64,000 nucleotides of DNA from JBKPNJ01 sp963695705 (GCA_963695705.1 CAVOHB010000009.1:372001-436000); one strand, 5' to 3'. Numbered from the stretch's first letter, positions 15,232-24,634 are shown. Notes: generated from the letters alone by a model not told the origin. Translations and numbers: made by a program.

Positions 15232-16242
15232 TCAGAGGTGCTTGACGAACTCGGCCGCCAGCTCGATCGGCCGGAATCCCATCCGGTCGTTGATGGAGAC
15301 CATGTTGTCGTTGGTCTCGGCGTTCTGGGTGATGACCAGGGTGAGATCGCCGCGCGCGCCTTGGACGGCGCGTAGGTTGACCGCTTTCGTGGCCAGGCCG
15401 AGCCTGTGGCCGCGATGCTCGCGGTGCACGAAGGTACCCCACTGGTAGGCCTTGGTGCTCTCCTCCTGGGACATGGCGAGCGTGGACTGCGCCACCACCT
15501 GCCGGTCGGGTGTGAGGGCGACCGTCTCGTAGCGGACGCGGCCCATCGCCGACGCCGTCGCCACCATCTCGGCGTACCGCTGCGCAGTCACCGCCTCCTC
15601 CTCGAAATCGACTGCGCCGGACGGCGCGTCGACCGCGAGCTGACCGAGCAGTACGCACAGCGACTCCACGAGGTCGTCGGGCACCGCACCGACGAACGTC
15701 TCGATCGTGTAGCCCTCATGGTGCGGCGCGGCCTCGTCGATCCATTCCTTGATCTGTTCGTCCGCGACCGGAAGCGCGAGGTGGCGGGCCACCTCGCAGT
15801 TGAAGAGCTCATAGCCGCACGCCTCGGCGAAGCGTCGGTAGGCGTGATCCACGCGGTCGTCGAAGGGGAGCATCGCATCTGTCATGAGCAGCGACCGACC
15901 TTCATCCCGGGCGGTCTGCTCGAGCCGGTCGGCCAGCGCCCGACCGATGCCGCGTCTGCGCTCGGGCACGTCGACGTTCAGCATGAATGCGGCCTTGTCG
16001 GTGTTGTCGAGCAGGAACGACCACAACACGGCGATGCCGACCATTCGGTCACCGTCGTAGGCCGCGAACACGGTCTGTCGTTCACCGCTGTCGCTCGAGC
16101 GGATCGCGCCGAGGAACTCCCGGAACTCCCAGAAAGGCGCGTGCGCCCGGCCATGCAGTTCGGCGCGCCGGCTGAGTTCGTAGAAGTCGCGCATCACCGC
16201 GTCGTTGCCCACGGCCTTGTCGTCGAGCGCCCGGATGTCCAC
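15232..16242 (-). CDS. Tandem GNAT acetyltransferase (two GNAT folds)
   Basis: 336 residues from the GTG at 16242. The first GNAT fold has motif A as LNVDVPERRRGIGRALADRL near residue 95. The second has FVHREHRGHRLGLATKAVNL near residue 275, followed by ITQNAETNDNMVSINDRMGF, the acetyl-CoA and C-terminal strands typical of the second half of mycothiol-synthase-like double GNATs. This two-fold layout is frequent in actinobacteria. It is not MshD itself as far as can be judged, and the substrate is unknown. It lies convergent to the secreted protein gene. Confidence 0.9.
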   Translation of the reverse strand: MDIRALDDKAVGNDAVMRDFYELSRRAELHGRAHAPFWEFREFLGAIRSSDSGERQTVFAAYDGDRMVGIAVLWSFLLDNTDKAAFMLNVDVPERRRGIGRALADRLEQTARDEGRSLLMTDAMLPFDDRVDHAYRRFAEACGYELFNCEVARHLALPVADEQIKEWIDEAAPHHEGYTIETFVGAVPDDLVESLCVLLGQLAVDAPSGAVDFEEEAVTAQRYAEMVATASAMGRVRYETVALTPDRQVVAQSTLAMSQEESTKAYQWGTFVHREHRGHRLGLATKAVNLRAVQGARGDLTLVITQNAETNDNMVSINDRMGFRPIELAAEFVKHL

Positions 16243-16363
16243 GAGGTACGAGACTACGGCCGCGCGGGGCTGGCCGAAACGGGTTTTCTGCCCAGACCCC
16301 GTCGTAGGGTCGGGCGCGGACGCGTGGGAAGACCGGGTCTGGCTTAGTCACTCTCGAGCACGT

Positions 16364-17404
16364 CTATCGCTCGACGTCGAGTGCTACCTGCAGCACATCC
16401 TGCGACGCCCCGTCGAGGAGAGCGAAGGCGTCGGCTGCCCGCTCGAGCGGGAATGTGTGGGTAATGAGGTCGATGACGCGCAAGGCTCCAGAGGCTGCCA
16501 GCGAGATCGCGGTGCGGTCGAGCCGGAAGCGATTCCAGCGGTGCTGCAAGGCTGGCGCGACGCCCGAAATCTGAGTAGACACCACCTGAACTCGGTTGTG
16601 ATGGAACTCTTCGCCCAGACGCAGTCCCACGCCGTCGCCCTGCATGAACCCGGCAGCGCAGACGCGGGATCCGTACGCAACAGATCGGATGGCTTCGTGA
16701 AGGGCCGCGTAGCTGCCGGTCACCTCGAGACACACGTCGGCACCTCGCCCGTCCGTGCGAGCGCGGATCCGCTCGGCAACCTCACCGTCCCTTGGATCGA
16801 GGGCTTCGTGTGCTCCAAGACGGACCGCGAGCTCGCGGCGGGACGCGACGCCATCGACCACAAGGACGCGGGCACCGTTCAGCCGCGCCAGCTGCGCGAC
16901 CAACTGCCCGGGTACGCCGAGTCCGAAGACCGCGACAGTCTCCCCGACATGGATGTCAGCATCGAGCACGACGTTGAGCGCGATGCCGCCGATCTGCGAG
17001 AACATTCCGATGCGCGGATCGACATCCGGGGGGAGCTTGCGGTCTCGTGCGTACTCAGCGGGAACTACGGTCTCGCTCCGGTGGCCCCACGTACCCCAGA
17101 CGTGGTCTCCGACCTTGACATCCTCAGCATCGCGGCCGAGCTCGACGACCTCGCCGACCTCCTCGTAGCCCCAACCAACCAGCGGGAACTCGCGGGAGGG
17201 CACCCCGTCGACGAAGAGGCGGAGCTCCTCATTCCAGCGCTTGGAGAGGTAGGGGTTGCTGCCGCGGTACGCCGTCAGCTCCGTTCCCGCCGAGATTCCT
17301 GACAGGAGGGTGCGTATGCGGACGTCGTGGCTGGTCAGAGGCTTCGCCGGCTCATCGACGACCTCGGCTGTTCGCGGTGCGGAGAAGCTCACGACTCTGG
17401 GCAT
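16364..17404 (-). CDS. MDR-family dehydrogenase lacking the catalytic zinc Cys
   Basis: 346 residues. The GroES-like domain has SGISAGTELTAYRGSNPYLS where classical zinc alcohol dehydrogenases carry a Cys zinc ligand, and the dinucleotide fold has ETVAVFGLGVPGQLVAQLAR near residue 165 with an acidic strand end (VLVVDG). Members with SGxSxGTE form a distinct MDR subfamily that includes BchC-like and sugar or polyol dehydrogenases. A near relative is encoded at 47895 in the glycoside locus (SGVSQGTERWA). A decayed 2-hydroxyacid dehydrogenase lies 600 bases away. The substrate is probably a sugar-derived alcohol or ketone (inference from the paralogue's context). Confidence 0.88.
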   Translation of the reverse strand: MPRVVSFSAPRTAEVVDEPAKPLTSHDVRIRTLLSGISAGTELTAYRGSNPYLSKRWNEELRLFVDGVPSREFPLVGWGYEEVGEVVELGRDAEDVKVGDHVWGTWGHRSETVVPAEYARDRKLPPDVDPRIGMFSQIGGIALNVVLDADIHVGETVAVFGLGVPGQLVAQLARLNGARVLVVDGVASRRELAVRLGAHEALDPRDGEVAERIRARTDGRGADVCLEVTGSYAALHEAIRSVAYGSRVCAAGFMQGDGVGLRLGEEFHHNRVQVVSTQISGVAPALQHRWNRFRLDRTAISLAASGALRVIDLITHTFPLERAADAFALLDGASQDVLQVALDVER

Positions 17405-18005
17405 GGCTACCGCTCCCTGATGCTGAGGCTGCGGACAATGGGCTTGGATCGACGGAGTCAGGCCAGGGAGACGCCTTGGTCAGCACATAAGCCCCCACGC
17501 CCGTGTGCCGGCGGAGCGCGACCCCCACGTACTCCGAGTGAGTATGGAGGTGTCTTCCTGCGGGCGCCATATCCACCCGGCGTTGTCGGTACCGACTCGA
17601 CAGTGAAGGCAGCGCGAGTCAGGTCGGCGCCCGGTGGGATTCCTGTTCGGCTGCCACTGCCCGATTCGGGCGACACATGCTGGCGGTGCTGCTCAGCCGT
17701 TCCCTCATCCCGGTGGCTTGGCGCCTCGATGACCAGCTCGGCATCGGACCCTCCCTTCGGACTCTGGCGCCGGGACGCTTGGCCGAGATGCCACGAGAGC
17801 TTTTCGCCATCGTCTTGTGGCGTTCGGGGAGCGGGTTGACGCCCGGGTGGGTGAGGGCGAGGTCGTGGCGGGTGGGCCTCACGTCGAGCGGCGCTTCTGG
17901 CTGGGCGGTTCGCTCGAAGAGGCGTCCCTGGCCCGCTTCCCCAACGTGCGCGAGGGGCACGTCACCGAGGGTACGGGTTCTCGCCGGCAGCGGGGGAGCT
18001 GCTTG

Positions 18006-18292
18006 ATGCGCACGGGGGTTCGGCGGGTCGACCACGGATCGGAGGGCTACTGGGGTCAGTCGGTGGCGGAGTTCGCGCTCGGCCTCACCATCGCGGCACT
18101 GAGGCGCATCCCGCAGACCTACAATGCCATGCTCACCGACCACGCCCCGTGCAGCACCAGGACGAGCAGTTCGGGGACACAGTCGGGTTCGCGAACGGCA
18201 CCGTTAGCGGGAAGCGGGTGCGGATCGTCGGCGCGGGTAACATCGCAAGCAGGTACGCCAGCTTCGTCAAAATGCTGGGCGCCGACGTCGCA
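18006..18292 (+). pseudogene. D-2-hydroxyacid dehydrogenase remnant
   Basis: Two frames together give the middle of a D-isomer-specific 2-hydroxyacid dehydrogenase. First comes GYWGQSVAEFALGLTIAALR, followed by RIPQTYNAM (the helix before the NAD domain); then, after a shift near 18150, VRIVGAGNIASRYASFVKML followed by GADVA (the NAD-binding fold). The N-terminal substrate domain is not readable and no catalytic Arg/Glu/His part follows. The surrounding 17405-18573 otherwise lacks a recognisable gene. An intact relative with the same helix (TVAEFAVAITLALLRDIP) is encoded at 51020. Confidence 0.65.
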
Positions 18293-18561
18293 ACGCAGGC
18301 CGCACAAGGGATTCCAATCTTCGGTGGGCCGCCATGCTGGCCGAACAACTCGACGAATATGACGCGGACGGGTGACCGGGGCGCGCGTTCCGGCTGGAAT
18401 ACGACCAGCTGACCATCGGCGACGGTCGCACATCCCGTCGGCGTCTGGAACGGATTCACGGCAGACCGTCCTGATCGCGGCTGTCATGAGCTCGTGGGCG
18501 GAGGAAGACCGCGAGCACTCCTGCACACCACGACGGAACGAGCCGGCCCCGCACCGCGCGT

Positions 18562-18567
18562 TACCGT
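18562..18567 (+). promoter_or_regulatory. -10 element of a leaderless hydrolase transcript
   Basis: TACCGT, then six bases, then the GTG at 18574. There is no ribosome binding site between. Confidence 0.5.
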
Positions 18568-18573
18568 GGCGCC

Positions 18574-19365
18574 GTGGACTATGTGATAGGCGATGTACCG
18601 ATGCATTACGTCGAGCAAGGTGAAGGTTCTCCGGTGCTCGCTCTGCACGGCGCCGGGGTCGACCACCGTGAGGTGATGGGCTGCTTGGACCCGGTGTTCG
18701 ACGCGTCCGCCGGATACCGCCGTATCTACCCGGACCTGCCGGGCATGGGGTTGACCCCGGCTCCGGAGACGATCACGGGCGCGGACGACGTCCTCGAAGT
18801 CCTGCTGGGGTTCATCGACGGGGTGATCGGCGACCAGCCGCTGTTGGTCGCCGGACACTCGGCTGGCGGCTACTACGCGCAGGCGATCGCGGGCCGAAGA
18901 CCTGGGCAGGTGGTGGGACTGGCGCTGTTGTGCCCACTGCTGGCGGGCGTCCACGATGTGCCGGGACACCAGGTTGTCTATGGCTCGGGCAGCATCGGCA
19001 ACGCCGAGTTCCGTGACTACTTCACGGTGCAGACAGCCCAGACTCTCGATCGATACGAGAGGTACGTCGAACCGGCCGCCCGGCTGGCCGACCAATCCGC
19101 GCTGGCACGGATCGGCGAGCGTTGGGAGCTCACCTCGCAACCCCAGGAAAAGGACCCCTACAGATACCCGACACTGCTGGTGACAGGACGCCAGGACTCC
19201 GCGGTCGGCTATGCCCGAGCGTGGGAGATGCTCGAGCACTATCCTCGCGCCACGTTCGCGGTGCTCGATCGGGCCGGTCATGCGCTCCCACACGAGCAGC
19301 CGGGACTGATCCGCGCCCTGGTCACCGAATGGCTCGAGCGGGTCCAAGAGCATTCCTTCCCGTGA
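18574..19365 (+). CDS. Alpha/beta hydrolase
   Basis: 263 residues from the GTG at 18574. The fold markers are clear: oxyanion strand VLALHGAGVDHREV, nucleophile elbow VAGHSAGGYYAQA near residue 96 (Ser in GHSAG), acid strand with LVTGRQDSAVGY, and catalytic His in LDRAGHALPHEQP. The length is normal for an esterase or epoxide-hydrolase-like enzyme. There is no signal peptide, so it is cytoplasmic. The substrate cannot be told. It is followed 48 bases later by a GNAT gene with its own promoter. Confidence 0.9.
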   Translation: MDYVIGDVPMHYVEQGEGSPVLALHGAGVDHREVMGCLDPVFDASAGYRRIYPDLPGMGLTPAPETITGADDVLEVLLGFIDGVIGDQPLLVAGHSAGGYYAQAIAGRRPGQVVGLALLCPLLAGVHDVPGHQVVYGSGSIGNAEFRDYFTVQTAQTLDRYERYVEPAARLADQSALARIGERWELTSQPQEKDPYRYPTLLVTGRQDSAVGYARAWEMLEHYPRATFAVLDRAGHALPHEQPGLIRALVTEWLERVQEHSFP

Positions 19366-19399
19366 GGAAGGGCATGTGCGGTTGGTCTGGCCAGCCAAG

Positions 19400-19405
19400 T
19401 AAGGT
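19400..19405 (+). promoter_or_regulatory. -10 element of a leaderless GNAT transcript
   Basis: TAAGGT, then seven bases, then the ATG at 19413. Confidence 0.5.
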
Positions 19406-19412
19406 CCCGGTC

Positions 19413-19871
19413 ATGACCTCGGACGAGTTCGTGCCAGTCGACTTCGATCCGCCGACCTCACTCGCCACCAGCCAATTCCACCTCGAACCGCTGGGTCCGC
19501 AGCACAATCAGGCCGACCACGCCGCCTGGATGTCGAGCATCGAGCACATACGCTCCACTCCCGGCTATCCCGACGGCAACTGGCCACCACGCAGCGGCAT
19601 GACGCTCGAGGAGAACCTCTCCGATCTTCGCCGCCACGCCGACGATTTCACGCGGGGCGCCGGTTACACCTTCACCGTCCTCGACCCAGGCGACAACGAC
19701 GTCATCGGCTGCGTCTACCTGTACCCCTCGACCGCCGAGGAGTGGGACGTCACGGTGCAGTCCTGGGTGCGGTCCGACAGATCGAGCCTCGACGTCCCAC
19801 TAGCAGACGCCGTCGCACGCTGGCTCGCCACCGACTGGCCCTGGGAACGTGTGGACCGCTGCGGTCGCTGA
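19413..19871 (+). CDS. GNAT-like acetyltransferase, short
   Basis: 152 residues. It begins with FHLEPLGPQHNQADHAAWMS and has a strand GAGYTFTVLDPGDNDVIGCV, followed by YLYPS, typical of a GNAT subgroup with a large N-terminal part. The acetyl-CoA motif is weak: instead of the arginine/glycine loop it has VRSDRSSLDVPLADAVARWL, and the chain ends soon after at WERVDRCGR. Either it is a degenerate GNAT, or the end was lost (many relatives continue with a YAGR-type terminus). Co-factor binding is uncertain. Confidence 0.7.
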   Translation: MTSDEFVPVDFDPPTSLATSQFHLEPLGPQHNQADHAAWMSSIEHIRSTPGYPDGNWPPRSGMTLEENLSDLRRHADDFTRGAGYTFTVLDPGDNDVIGCVYLYPSTAEEWDVTVQSWVRSDRSSLDVPLADAVARWLATDWPWERVDRCGR

Positions 19872-19934
19872 GTCGTAACCGCACGCTCATAGCCGCTGAC
19901 ATGGCCAGCATCAATGCCGGTGAGCTGAGACGGC

Positions 19935-21146
19935 TCACACCAGCTCGCCGCGCTTCCTGCTCAGATAGGCGCGCTCGGCGGAGTTCTGGGTGGCGGCGAT
20001 GGCGGCGTCGTACGACTCCTTAGCCTCAGTGGTCCGGCCGAGCCTGCGGAGCATGTCGGCGCGAGCGACGTGCCATGCGTGGTAGCCGGTGAGCGGCAGC
20101 CGGTCGACCAGAGTGAGGGCGACCTCCGGGCCGTCCAGTTCCGCGACCGCGACCGCGCGGTTCAGTGCGACGATCGGCGACGGGTCGAGCCGGGTCAGTT
20201 GGTCGTACAGCGCGACCACCTGCGACCAGTCCGTGTCTGCCGCGGTGGGGGCATCGGTGTGGACGGCGTTGATCGCGGCGAGTATCTGGTAGCGGCCGGG
20301 TCGGTTGATCGCGAGGCACTCGCGGACCAGGGCGTGCCCCTCGGTGATCAGCGTGCGGTCCCAGCCGGCGCGGTCCTGCTCGCTGAGCGGGACCAGCTGC
20401 CCACCCCGCACGCGGGCCTCACGGCGGCCCTCGGTGAGTACCAGCAGCCCGAGCAGACCGGCCACCTCCGGCTCCTCGGGGAGCAGCTGGCGGAGGATCC
20501 GTGTCAGCCGGATGGCCTCGCCCGTGAGCTCGGCGCGAACCGGGTCGCCGTCGCCGGAGGCGAGGTAGCCCTCGTTGAAGACGAGGAACAGTACGGCCAG
20601 CACGCCGCCCAGTCGCTCGGTGAGGTCGGCGGCCTCGGGCACCCGGTAGGGCACTTTCGCCGCCGCGATCTTCTTCTTCGCCCGGGTGATCCGCTGCGCC
20701 ATCGTGGTCTCGGGCACGAGGAACGCCTGCGCGATCTCAGCCACGGTCAACCCACCGAGGAGGCGGAGCGTCAGTGCGATTCGCGCCTCCGGTGCGAGCG
20801 CCGGGTGGCAGCAGGTGAACAGCAGCCGCAAGCGGTCGTCATCTACCGGTCCGGTGGGCTCGCGGGGCGTGTCGTCGTAGTACATGAAGGCCGCCTGGTG
20901 CTTGGCGTCGCGGTGCTTCTCGCGGCGGATCTGATCGATCGCACGGTTGCCCGCGGTGGTGGTGAGCCAGCCGCCGGGGTTGGGGGGTACGCCGGACTGC
21001 GGCCACTTCTCCAACGCGACCACGAGCGCCTCGCCCGCTGCCTCCTCGGCGATGTCGATGTCACCGAAGCGGCGGACGAGCGAGGCGATCAGGCGGCCGT
21101 ACTCCTCACGGAAGACCCGCTCGACGGCCGCCGTTCCGTCCTGCAT
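19935..21146 (-). CDS. ECF42-group RNA polymerase sigma factor
   Basis: 403 residues, about twice the length of a plain ECF sigma factor. Sigma region 2 is seen in FREEYGRLIASLVRRFGDID followed by IAEEAAGEALVVALEKWP and GGWLTTTAGNRAIDQIRRE. Region 4 has LTLRLLGGLTVAEIAQAFLV followed by PETTMAQRITRAKKKI. The long C-terminal extension (NEGYLASGDGDPVRAELTGE onward, TPR-like) marks the ECF42 group, which has no anti-sigma factor and is linked with YciI/DGPF proteins. It lies 24 bases downstream of a YciI gene, with which it is likely co-transcribed. It directs RNA polymerase to its own target promoters; the signal is unknown. Confidence 0.93.
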   Translation of the reverse strand: MQDGTAAVERVFREEYGRLIASLVRRFGDIDIAEEAAGEALVVALEKWPQSGVPPNPGGWLTTTAGNRAIDQIRREKHRDAKHQAAFMYYDDTPREPTGPVDDDRLRLLFTCCHPALAPEARIALTLRLLGGLTVAEIAQAFLVPETTMAQRITRAKKKIAAAKVPYRVPEAADLTERLGGVLAVLFLVFNEGYLASGDGDPVRAELTGEAIRLTRILRQLLPEEPEVAGLLGLLVLTEGRREARVRGGQLVPLSEQDRAGWDRTLITEGHALVRECLAINRPGRYQILAAINAVHTDAPTAADTDWSQVVALYDQLTRLDPSPIVALNRAVAVAELDGPEVALTLVDRLPLTGYHAWHVARADMLRRLGRTTEAKESYDAAIAATQNSAERAYLSRKRGELV

Positions 21147-21170
21147 CGATCAGTCGTCCTTCGGGCCGGC

Positions 21171-21533
21171 TCAGGCGAGGCCCTCGAACGGACGGACCTC
21201 GACCTTGCCCCGGCACGCCTTTGACCCCTCGGCCGCAAGCTTGAGCGCGACGTCGAGGTCGGGCGCGTCGATGACCCAGAAACCCCCGATGACCTCCTTG
21301 GTCTCCAGGTAGGGGCCGTCGGTCATCACCGGCGTCTCACCCTGGCCGTCGACGACGGTCGCCGTCGACGCCGCCTGCAGCCCACCGGCGAAGACCCAGT
21401 AGCCATCGGCGTGAAGCTTCTCATTGAAGGCGCCGGTCGCGGCGAAGGCCTCCTCCATCTCCTCCTTGGAGCCGTAGTTGCCGAACTCGTCCATCTCGGC
21501 GGGGCCGTGCACGGCCAACAGGTAGTGCGTCAT
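21171..21533 (-). CDS. YciI-like (DGPF) protein, partner of the ECF sigma factor
   Basis: 120 residues from the ATG at 21533, with a GGGAGA ribosome site about six bases ahead. The family signature is the strand MTHYLLAVHGPAEMDE at the start, and PVMTDGPYLETKEVIGGFWV with the DGP(F) motif. YciI-related proteins form a small ferredoxin-like fold with a proposed His/Asp active site, but most have no known substrate. Pairs of a DGPF protein and an ECF42 sigma factor are a known conserved arrangement, and the protein is thought to act in the signal path of the sigma factor. Confidence 0.9.
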   Translation of the reverse strand: MTHYLLAVHGPAEMDEFGNYGSKEEMEEAFAATGAFNEKLHADGYWVFAGGLQAASTATVVDGQGETPVMTDGPYLETKEVIGGFWVIDAPDLDVALKLAAEGSKACRGKVEVRPFEGLA

Positions 21534-21901
21534 CTCACTTCTCCCTTGTTCCGGGCGGTCCCGGTGACCGCCTGTATCCCCACCACGAACGGCATCCCGC
21601 CGATACGACAACCTGCCACAAGATCCGTGCGTTAGGCGACGTGTGCACGTTCGACGCCCTGTCGCAGATGCACTGAACGCTCGCGCCCAGCCCTTCCCGG
21701 TGCTGCGTCACCGCGCATCGACCCGAAGAACAATCTCTTCGCGCAACCTGTCGGATCCGTGCCCGCCTGTTCGTGGAGGGGTTATGAGCGGGTCGCACCT
21801 GGCGGCCCGCCGAGGAAACGGAGCCCGACACGTCCGACACCACGCAGATCCCTCTCCGCACGACTCTCCGCACGCCGACCCCGGTTGCCGGACGGCAGCC
21901 G

Positions 21902-22123
21902 GTGTGGAAGCACGGTGCCGCTGCGGCCGTCGTGGCCTCGGTCGCCACGACCGTCCTCGCGGCGTTCGTGTCGGCCGCCGGCGTCTCGTTCGCCGACCGG
22001 ACAGGCGCGAACATCCCGATTGCCGGGTTCGCGCAGCTGACGCTGGTCTTCTCCCTCATCGGCGTCGGCATCGCCGCCGTGATGGCGCGCAAGGCCAGGA
22101 CACCGAAACCGCAACGGTCGTAG
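21902..22123 (+). pseudogene. Truncated DUF6069-like membrane protein
   Basis: 73 residues from the GTG at 21902. Two membrane segments are present (AAAAVVASVATTVLAAFVSA and AQLTLVFSLIGVGIAAVMAR) separated by GVSFADRTGANIPIAGF, the pattern that opens DUF6069-type proteins of about 130 residues with four segments. The frame is open back to 21786, and a natural start appears lost: an ACG sits at 21833 where ATG would be expected, 8 bases behind a GAAACGGAG stretch. The second half of the family is missing because a stop follows PKPQRS. It is probably a broken gene. Confidence 0.5.
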
Positions 22124-22508
22124 TCGGGGGGTTGTAACCGTTGTCATGCAACTCAATATGAAAGGCTCTGGCCAGGTGCCGGGCGGTGAACGTGGATGCG
22201 AGCATCAACTCGTTCAGTGAATCGCTGTGCGGGGTAGTCGATGACGGGCAACCAGACAGCGGCTGTGAAGCTACCGGCCACGCCTCGAGGCCAGCATGGG
22301 TCAGCCGGTCAAGGGCGCTGCCAGGTCATCGACCCTGGACTGCCAAGGGTCGAAGCCGCCGGGCCTCGGCTTGGCCCTCCGAGGGGGTGGTGAGCCAGCT
22401 CCAGGGAGCTCGCCTGCCCGTCGAGGAGTTTGAGCAGGGAGGGTACAACGCTCGCCCGAGCTGGCACATCGGTCCGACCGGCCAGGCGCTCCCCCGACGC
22501 ATGCGCGG

Positions 22509-22542
22509 CAGCCGAGCGCGACCGGCGTGCCGCGCTCGGCTG
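22509..22542. terminator. Hairpin after the secreted protein gene
   Basis: CAGCCGAGCGCG pairs exactly with CGCGCTCGGCTG across a 10-base loop. It lies 14 bases beyond the stop codon of the minus-strand gene ending at 22556, as expected for its terminator. The rest of the 22124-22555 gap shows no gene. Confidence 0.7.
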
Positions 22543-22555
22543 AACCGTCATCGAT

Positions 22556-24541
22556 CTACGGGGTGAAGGCGTTGACGCTGGTGGACCAGTTGCCGAGCAC
22601 TCCGCGCGTGCCTCCGCAGGTGGGGTCAGCCAGCCACTCCCTGAAGGTGCAGGAGTGCGCGATGTACTCGCCGGCGAACCACAAGGTCTGACCCGACACG
22701 GCCGAGGCTCCGTAATCGCCCCAGCGAGGGCGGAACGGTGGCCCGAACGCCTCGTAGCCGGAGAAGCCGTCCTCGGGCGCGGCCCCCACACCGGCGATGC
22801 GGACGGTCCGCTCGAGGTTGGTCCCGAACATCCTCGAGTAGGCCAGGCTCGGGTAGTGGTCCTTGCCCACCAGCGTGAACGAGACGACGGCCGGGCCGTC
22901 GGGGATCTTGGCGATCGTCGGGTAGGTGAGGTTGTTGCGCCGCACCGCGACGTAGCCGCTGTGGACGTTGCCCGAAACTGTGTCCTCGTGGACCCGCGGG
23001 GTCGCCACGAACCACTCGGCGCCGGCCTGCCTCTCGTCACCGACGCGGACCCCGGTGCCCAGCGTGGTGTACAGGCGTCCGCCGGTGTAGGCGACCTGGT
23101 AGACGCGGCTGTCCCCGGAGTCCAGCGCCGCCAGTTTCGCGCGCGGGCTGGGCACGGTGTCGAACAGGAGCCGCCAGCACCCGCGGCCGAGCTCGGTCTT
23201 GACGGACCGGTCGTTGATGCACTGGGCGAGCGGGAGCGGCCCGGGCTTCTGGTGGGCCGGCGGCGGCGCCAAATACCGCTTCACGTGCTCGGTGCCATTC
23301 CGCAAGGTGAGCTGCGGCGAGGCGGTGTCGAGGGATGCGGTGCCACTGAGGGCCCACAGCCCCAGCTCGCTGGAGGAGCCGGCGTTCCCCTCACCCCTGG
23401 CCTCCTCCGCGGCGTTGGAGCTCGCGAAGTACTCCGTGCCGTTCCCCACGGTCGCGAAGTCGGACGACCGCGGGCTCACCGCCGGCCACACCGTGAACCC
23501 GGGTTCGCCGTCGAGCTCGTTGCCGGACCCCGCCCCCGTGCTGAACTGCACCACGGGGACCTGCCCGGCCGCCGAGGTGAGCGTCCGCTTCGCCAATGCG
23601 TAGATCTGCGCCCCCCGGTAGCCGAGGTCCTCGGAGAACAGGGAGTACTCGTTCGTCGTGAGGTAGACACCGTGCGCGTCGGCCCCGATGTGCGGGAAGT
23701 CGCCGAAGCACGCGGTCGGGTTCGGTGCTGCCTCGCCGGACGGCCCCGGGTCGCAGTGATGGTTGGGCGTGCCCTCGGTCCCGTCGTCCTGCACAGGGAT
23801 GCGGTAGATCGCCCACTGGCCGGTCGGGTCCCCGCTGCGGCTGACCGCGAGGTCGAGGTGGTTCGGCCCGAGGAACTCGCCCGTCGACGGGTCGACGTCG
23901 AGCGTGACGACGACGTGGAAGAAGCGGTTCGTGGCCTGGTCGTAGATGCACGAGGGGTCTGTGACGAACGGCCCCTCCTGCTCCGTGGTCCGGTCGAACT
24001 GGGCCGGGTAACCGTAGAACGTATTGAGGTCCACCACGCCGGTCAGCGGCTGCCCGTCGACTCCATACACGCGGAGCACGTCGTTGACGGTTTCCAGCAC
24101 GTAACCGTTGCCGACGCAGAGCCCCTGGTCGGGCGGCTCGATGGAGAACTGGTTGCCTCCGTTCGCGTACCGCTGGTCGAAGAAGTTCAGGCCCTCGAAG
24201 GAATCGCGCAGACCCGGCGTGGCACGTGAGACGCCGGAGCCAGCCGCGTGCGGGGCGCCGCCCGACCCGTCGCCGTCGTCATCTCCGTTCCCGGCCGCCT
24301 CGCCGGGGGGCTCGGGCGGAAACTCGTGATCCAGGTCGATCGGCGGCGGCTGCCCGCGGCGAGCCTCCGGTGACACGTGGCTGGCGGCGGCGAGGTCCAC
24401 GATCCCGGCTCGGGCGACCGTGCGTGTCTGGCCCTGCGCTTCGGCCGGGGTGGAGGTCGCCAACAGGGCGGTGAGCCCAGCGGCGATGAGCGAGAGGCTG
24501 GCGACGACGGCCGGGGGTCGTCGGGAGACATAGCGCTGCAT
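22556..24541 (-). CDS. Large secreted protein of unknown function
   Basis: 661 residues. A Sec signal peptide leads (VVASLSLIAAGLTALLATS, cleavage near AEAQ). A Pro/Gly/Asp-rich linker (about residues 65-105) follows, then a long beta-rich domain that begins SFEGLNFFDQRYANGGNQFS and contains PPDQGLCVGNGYVLETVNDV. Such sequences occur in secreted proteins with beta-propeller-like folds and no known enzyme activity. There are several Cys in the mature part (including HHCDPGPSG, TACFGD, AQCIND, SCTFREW). No sorting signal or anchor is seen at the C-terminus, so it is probably released. It has its own promoter and terminator. Confidence 0.8.
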   Translation of the reverse strand: MQRYVSRRPPAVVASLSLIAAGLTALLATSTPAEAQGQTRTVARAGIVDLAAASHVSPEARRGQPPPIDLDHEFPPEPPGEAAGNGDDDGDGSGGAPHAAGSGVSRATPGLRDSFEGLNFFDQRYANGGNQFSIEPPDQGLCVGNGYVLETVNDVLRVYGVDGQPLTGVVDLNTFYGYPAQFDRTTEQEGPFVTDPSCIYDQATNRFFHVVVTLDVDPSTGEFLGPNHLDLAVSRSGDPTGQWAIYRIPVQDDGTEGTPNHHCDPGPSGEAAPNPTACFGDFPHIGADAHGVYLTTNEYSLFSEDLGYRGAQIYALAKRTLTSAAGQVPVVQFSTGAGSGNELDGEPGFTVWPAVSPRSSDFATVGNGTEYFASSNAAEEARGEGNAGSSSELGLWALSGTASLDTASPQLTLRNGTEHVKRYLAPPPAHQKPGPLPLAQCINDRSVKTELGRGCWRLLFDTVPSPRAKLAALDSGDSRVYQVAYTGGRLYTTLGTGVRVGDERQAGAEWFVATPRVHEDTVSGNVHSGYVAVRRNNLTYPTIAKIPDGPAVVSFTLVGKDHYPSLAYSRMFGTNLERTVRIAGVGAAPEDGFSGYEAFGPPFRPRWGDYGASAVSGQTLWFAGEYIAHSCTFREWLADPTCGGTRGVLGNWSTSVNAFTP

Positions 24542-24604
24542 TGCCGACTCCTACGGAGAGCGGAGAGTGGCCCCTGCGGGCCCGATCGGGTACGCGTGCC
24601 GGTC

Positions 24605-24634
24605 ATAGTGCGCAGACGACGACGCCCACGTCAA
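24605..24634 (-). promoter_or_regulatory. Probable promoter of the large secreted protein gene
   Basis: On the minus strand TTGACG (24629-24634) and CACTAT (24605-24610) are 18 bases apart, about 65 bases upstream of the ATG at 24541. The -10 is imperfect. Nothing else is seen in the 24542-24918 gap. Confidence 0.4.
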
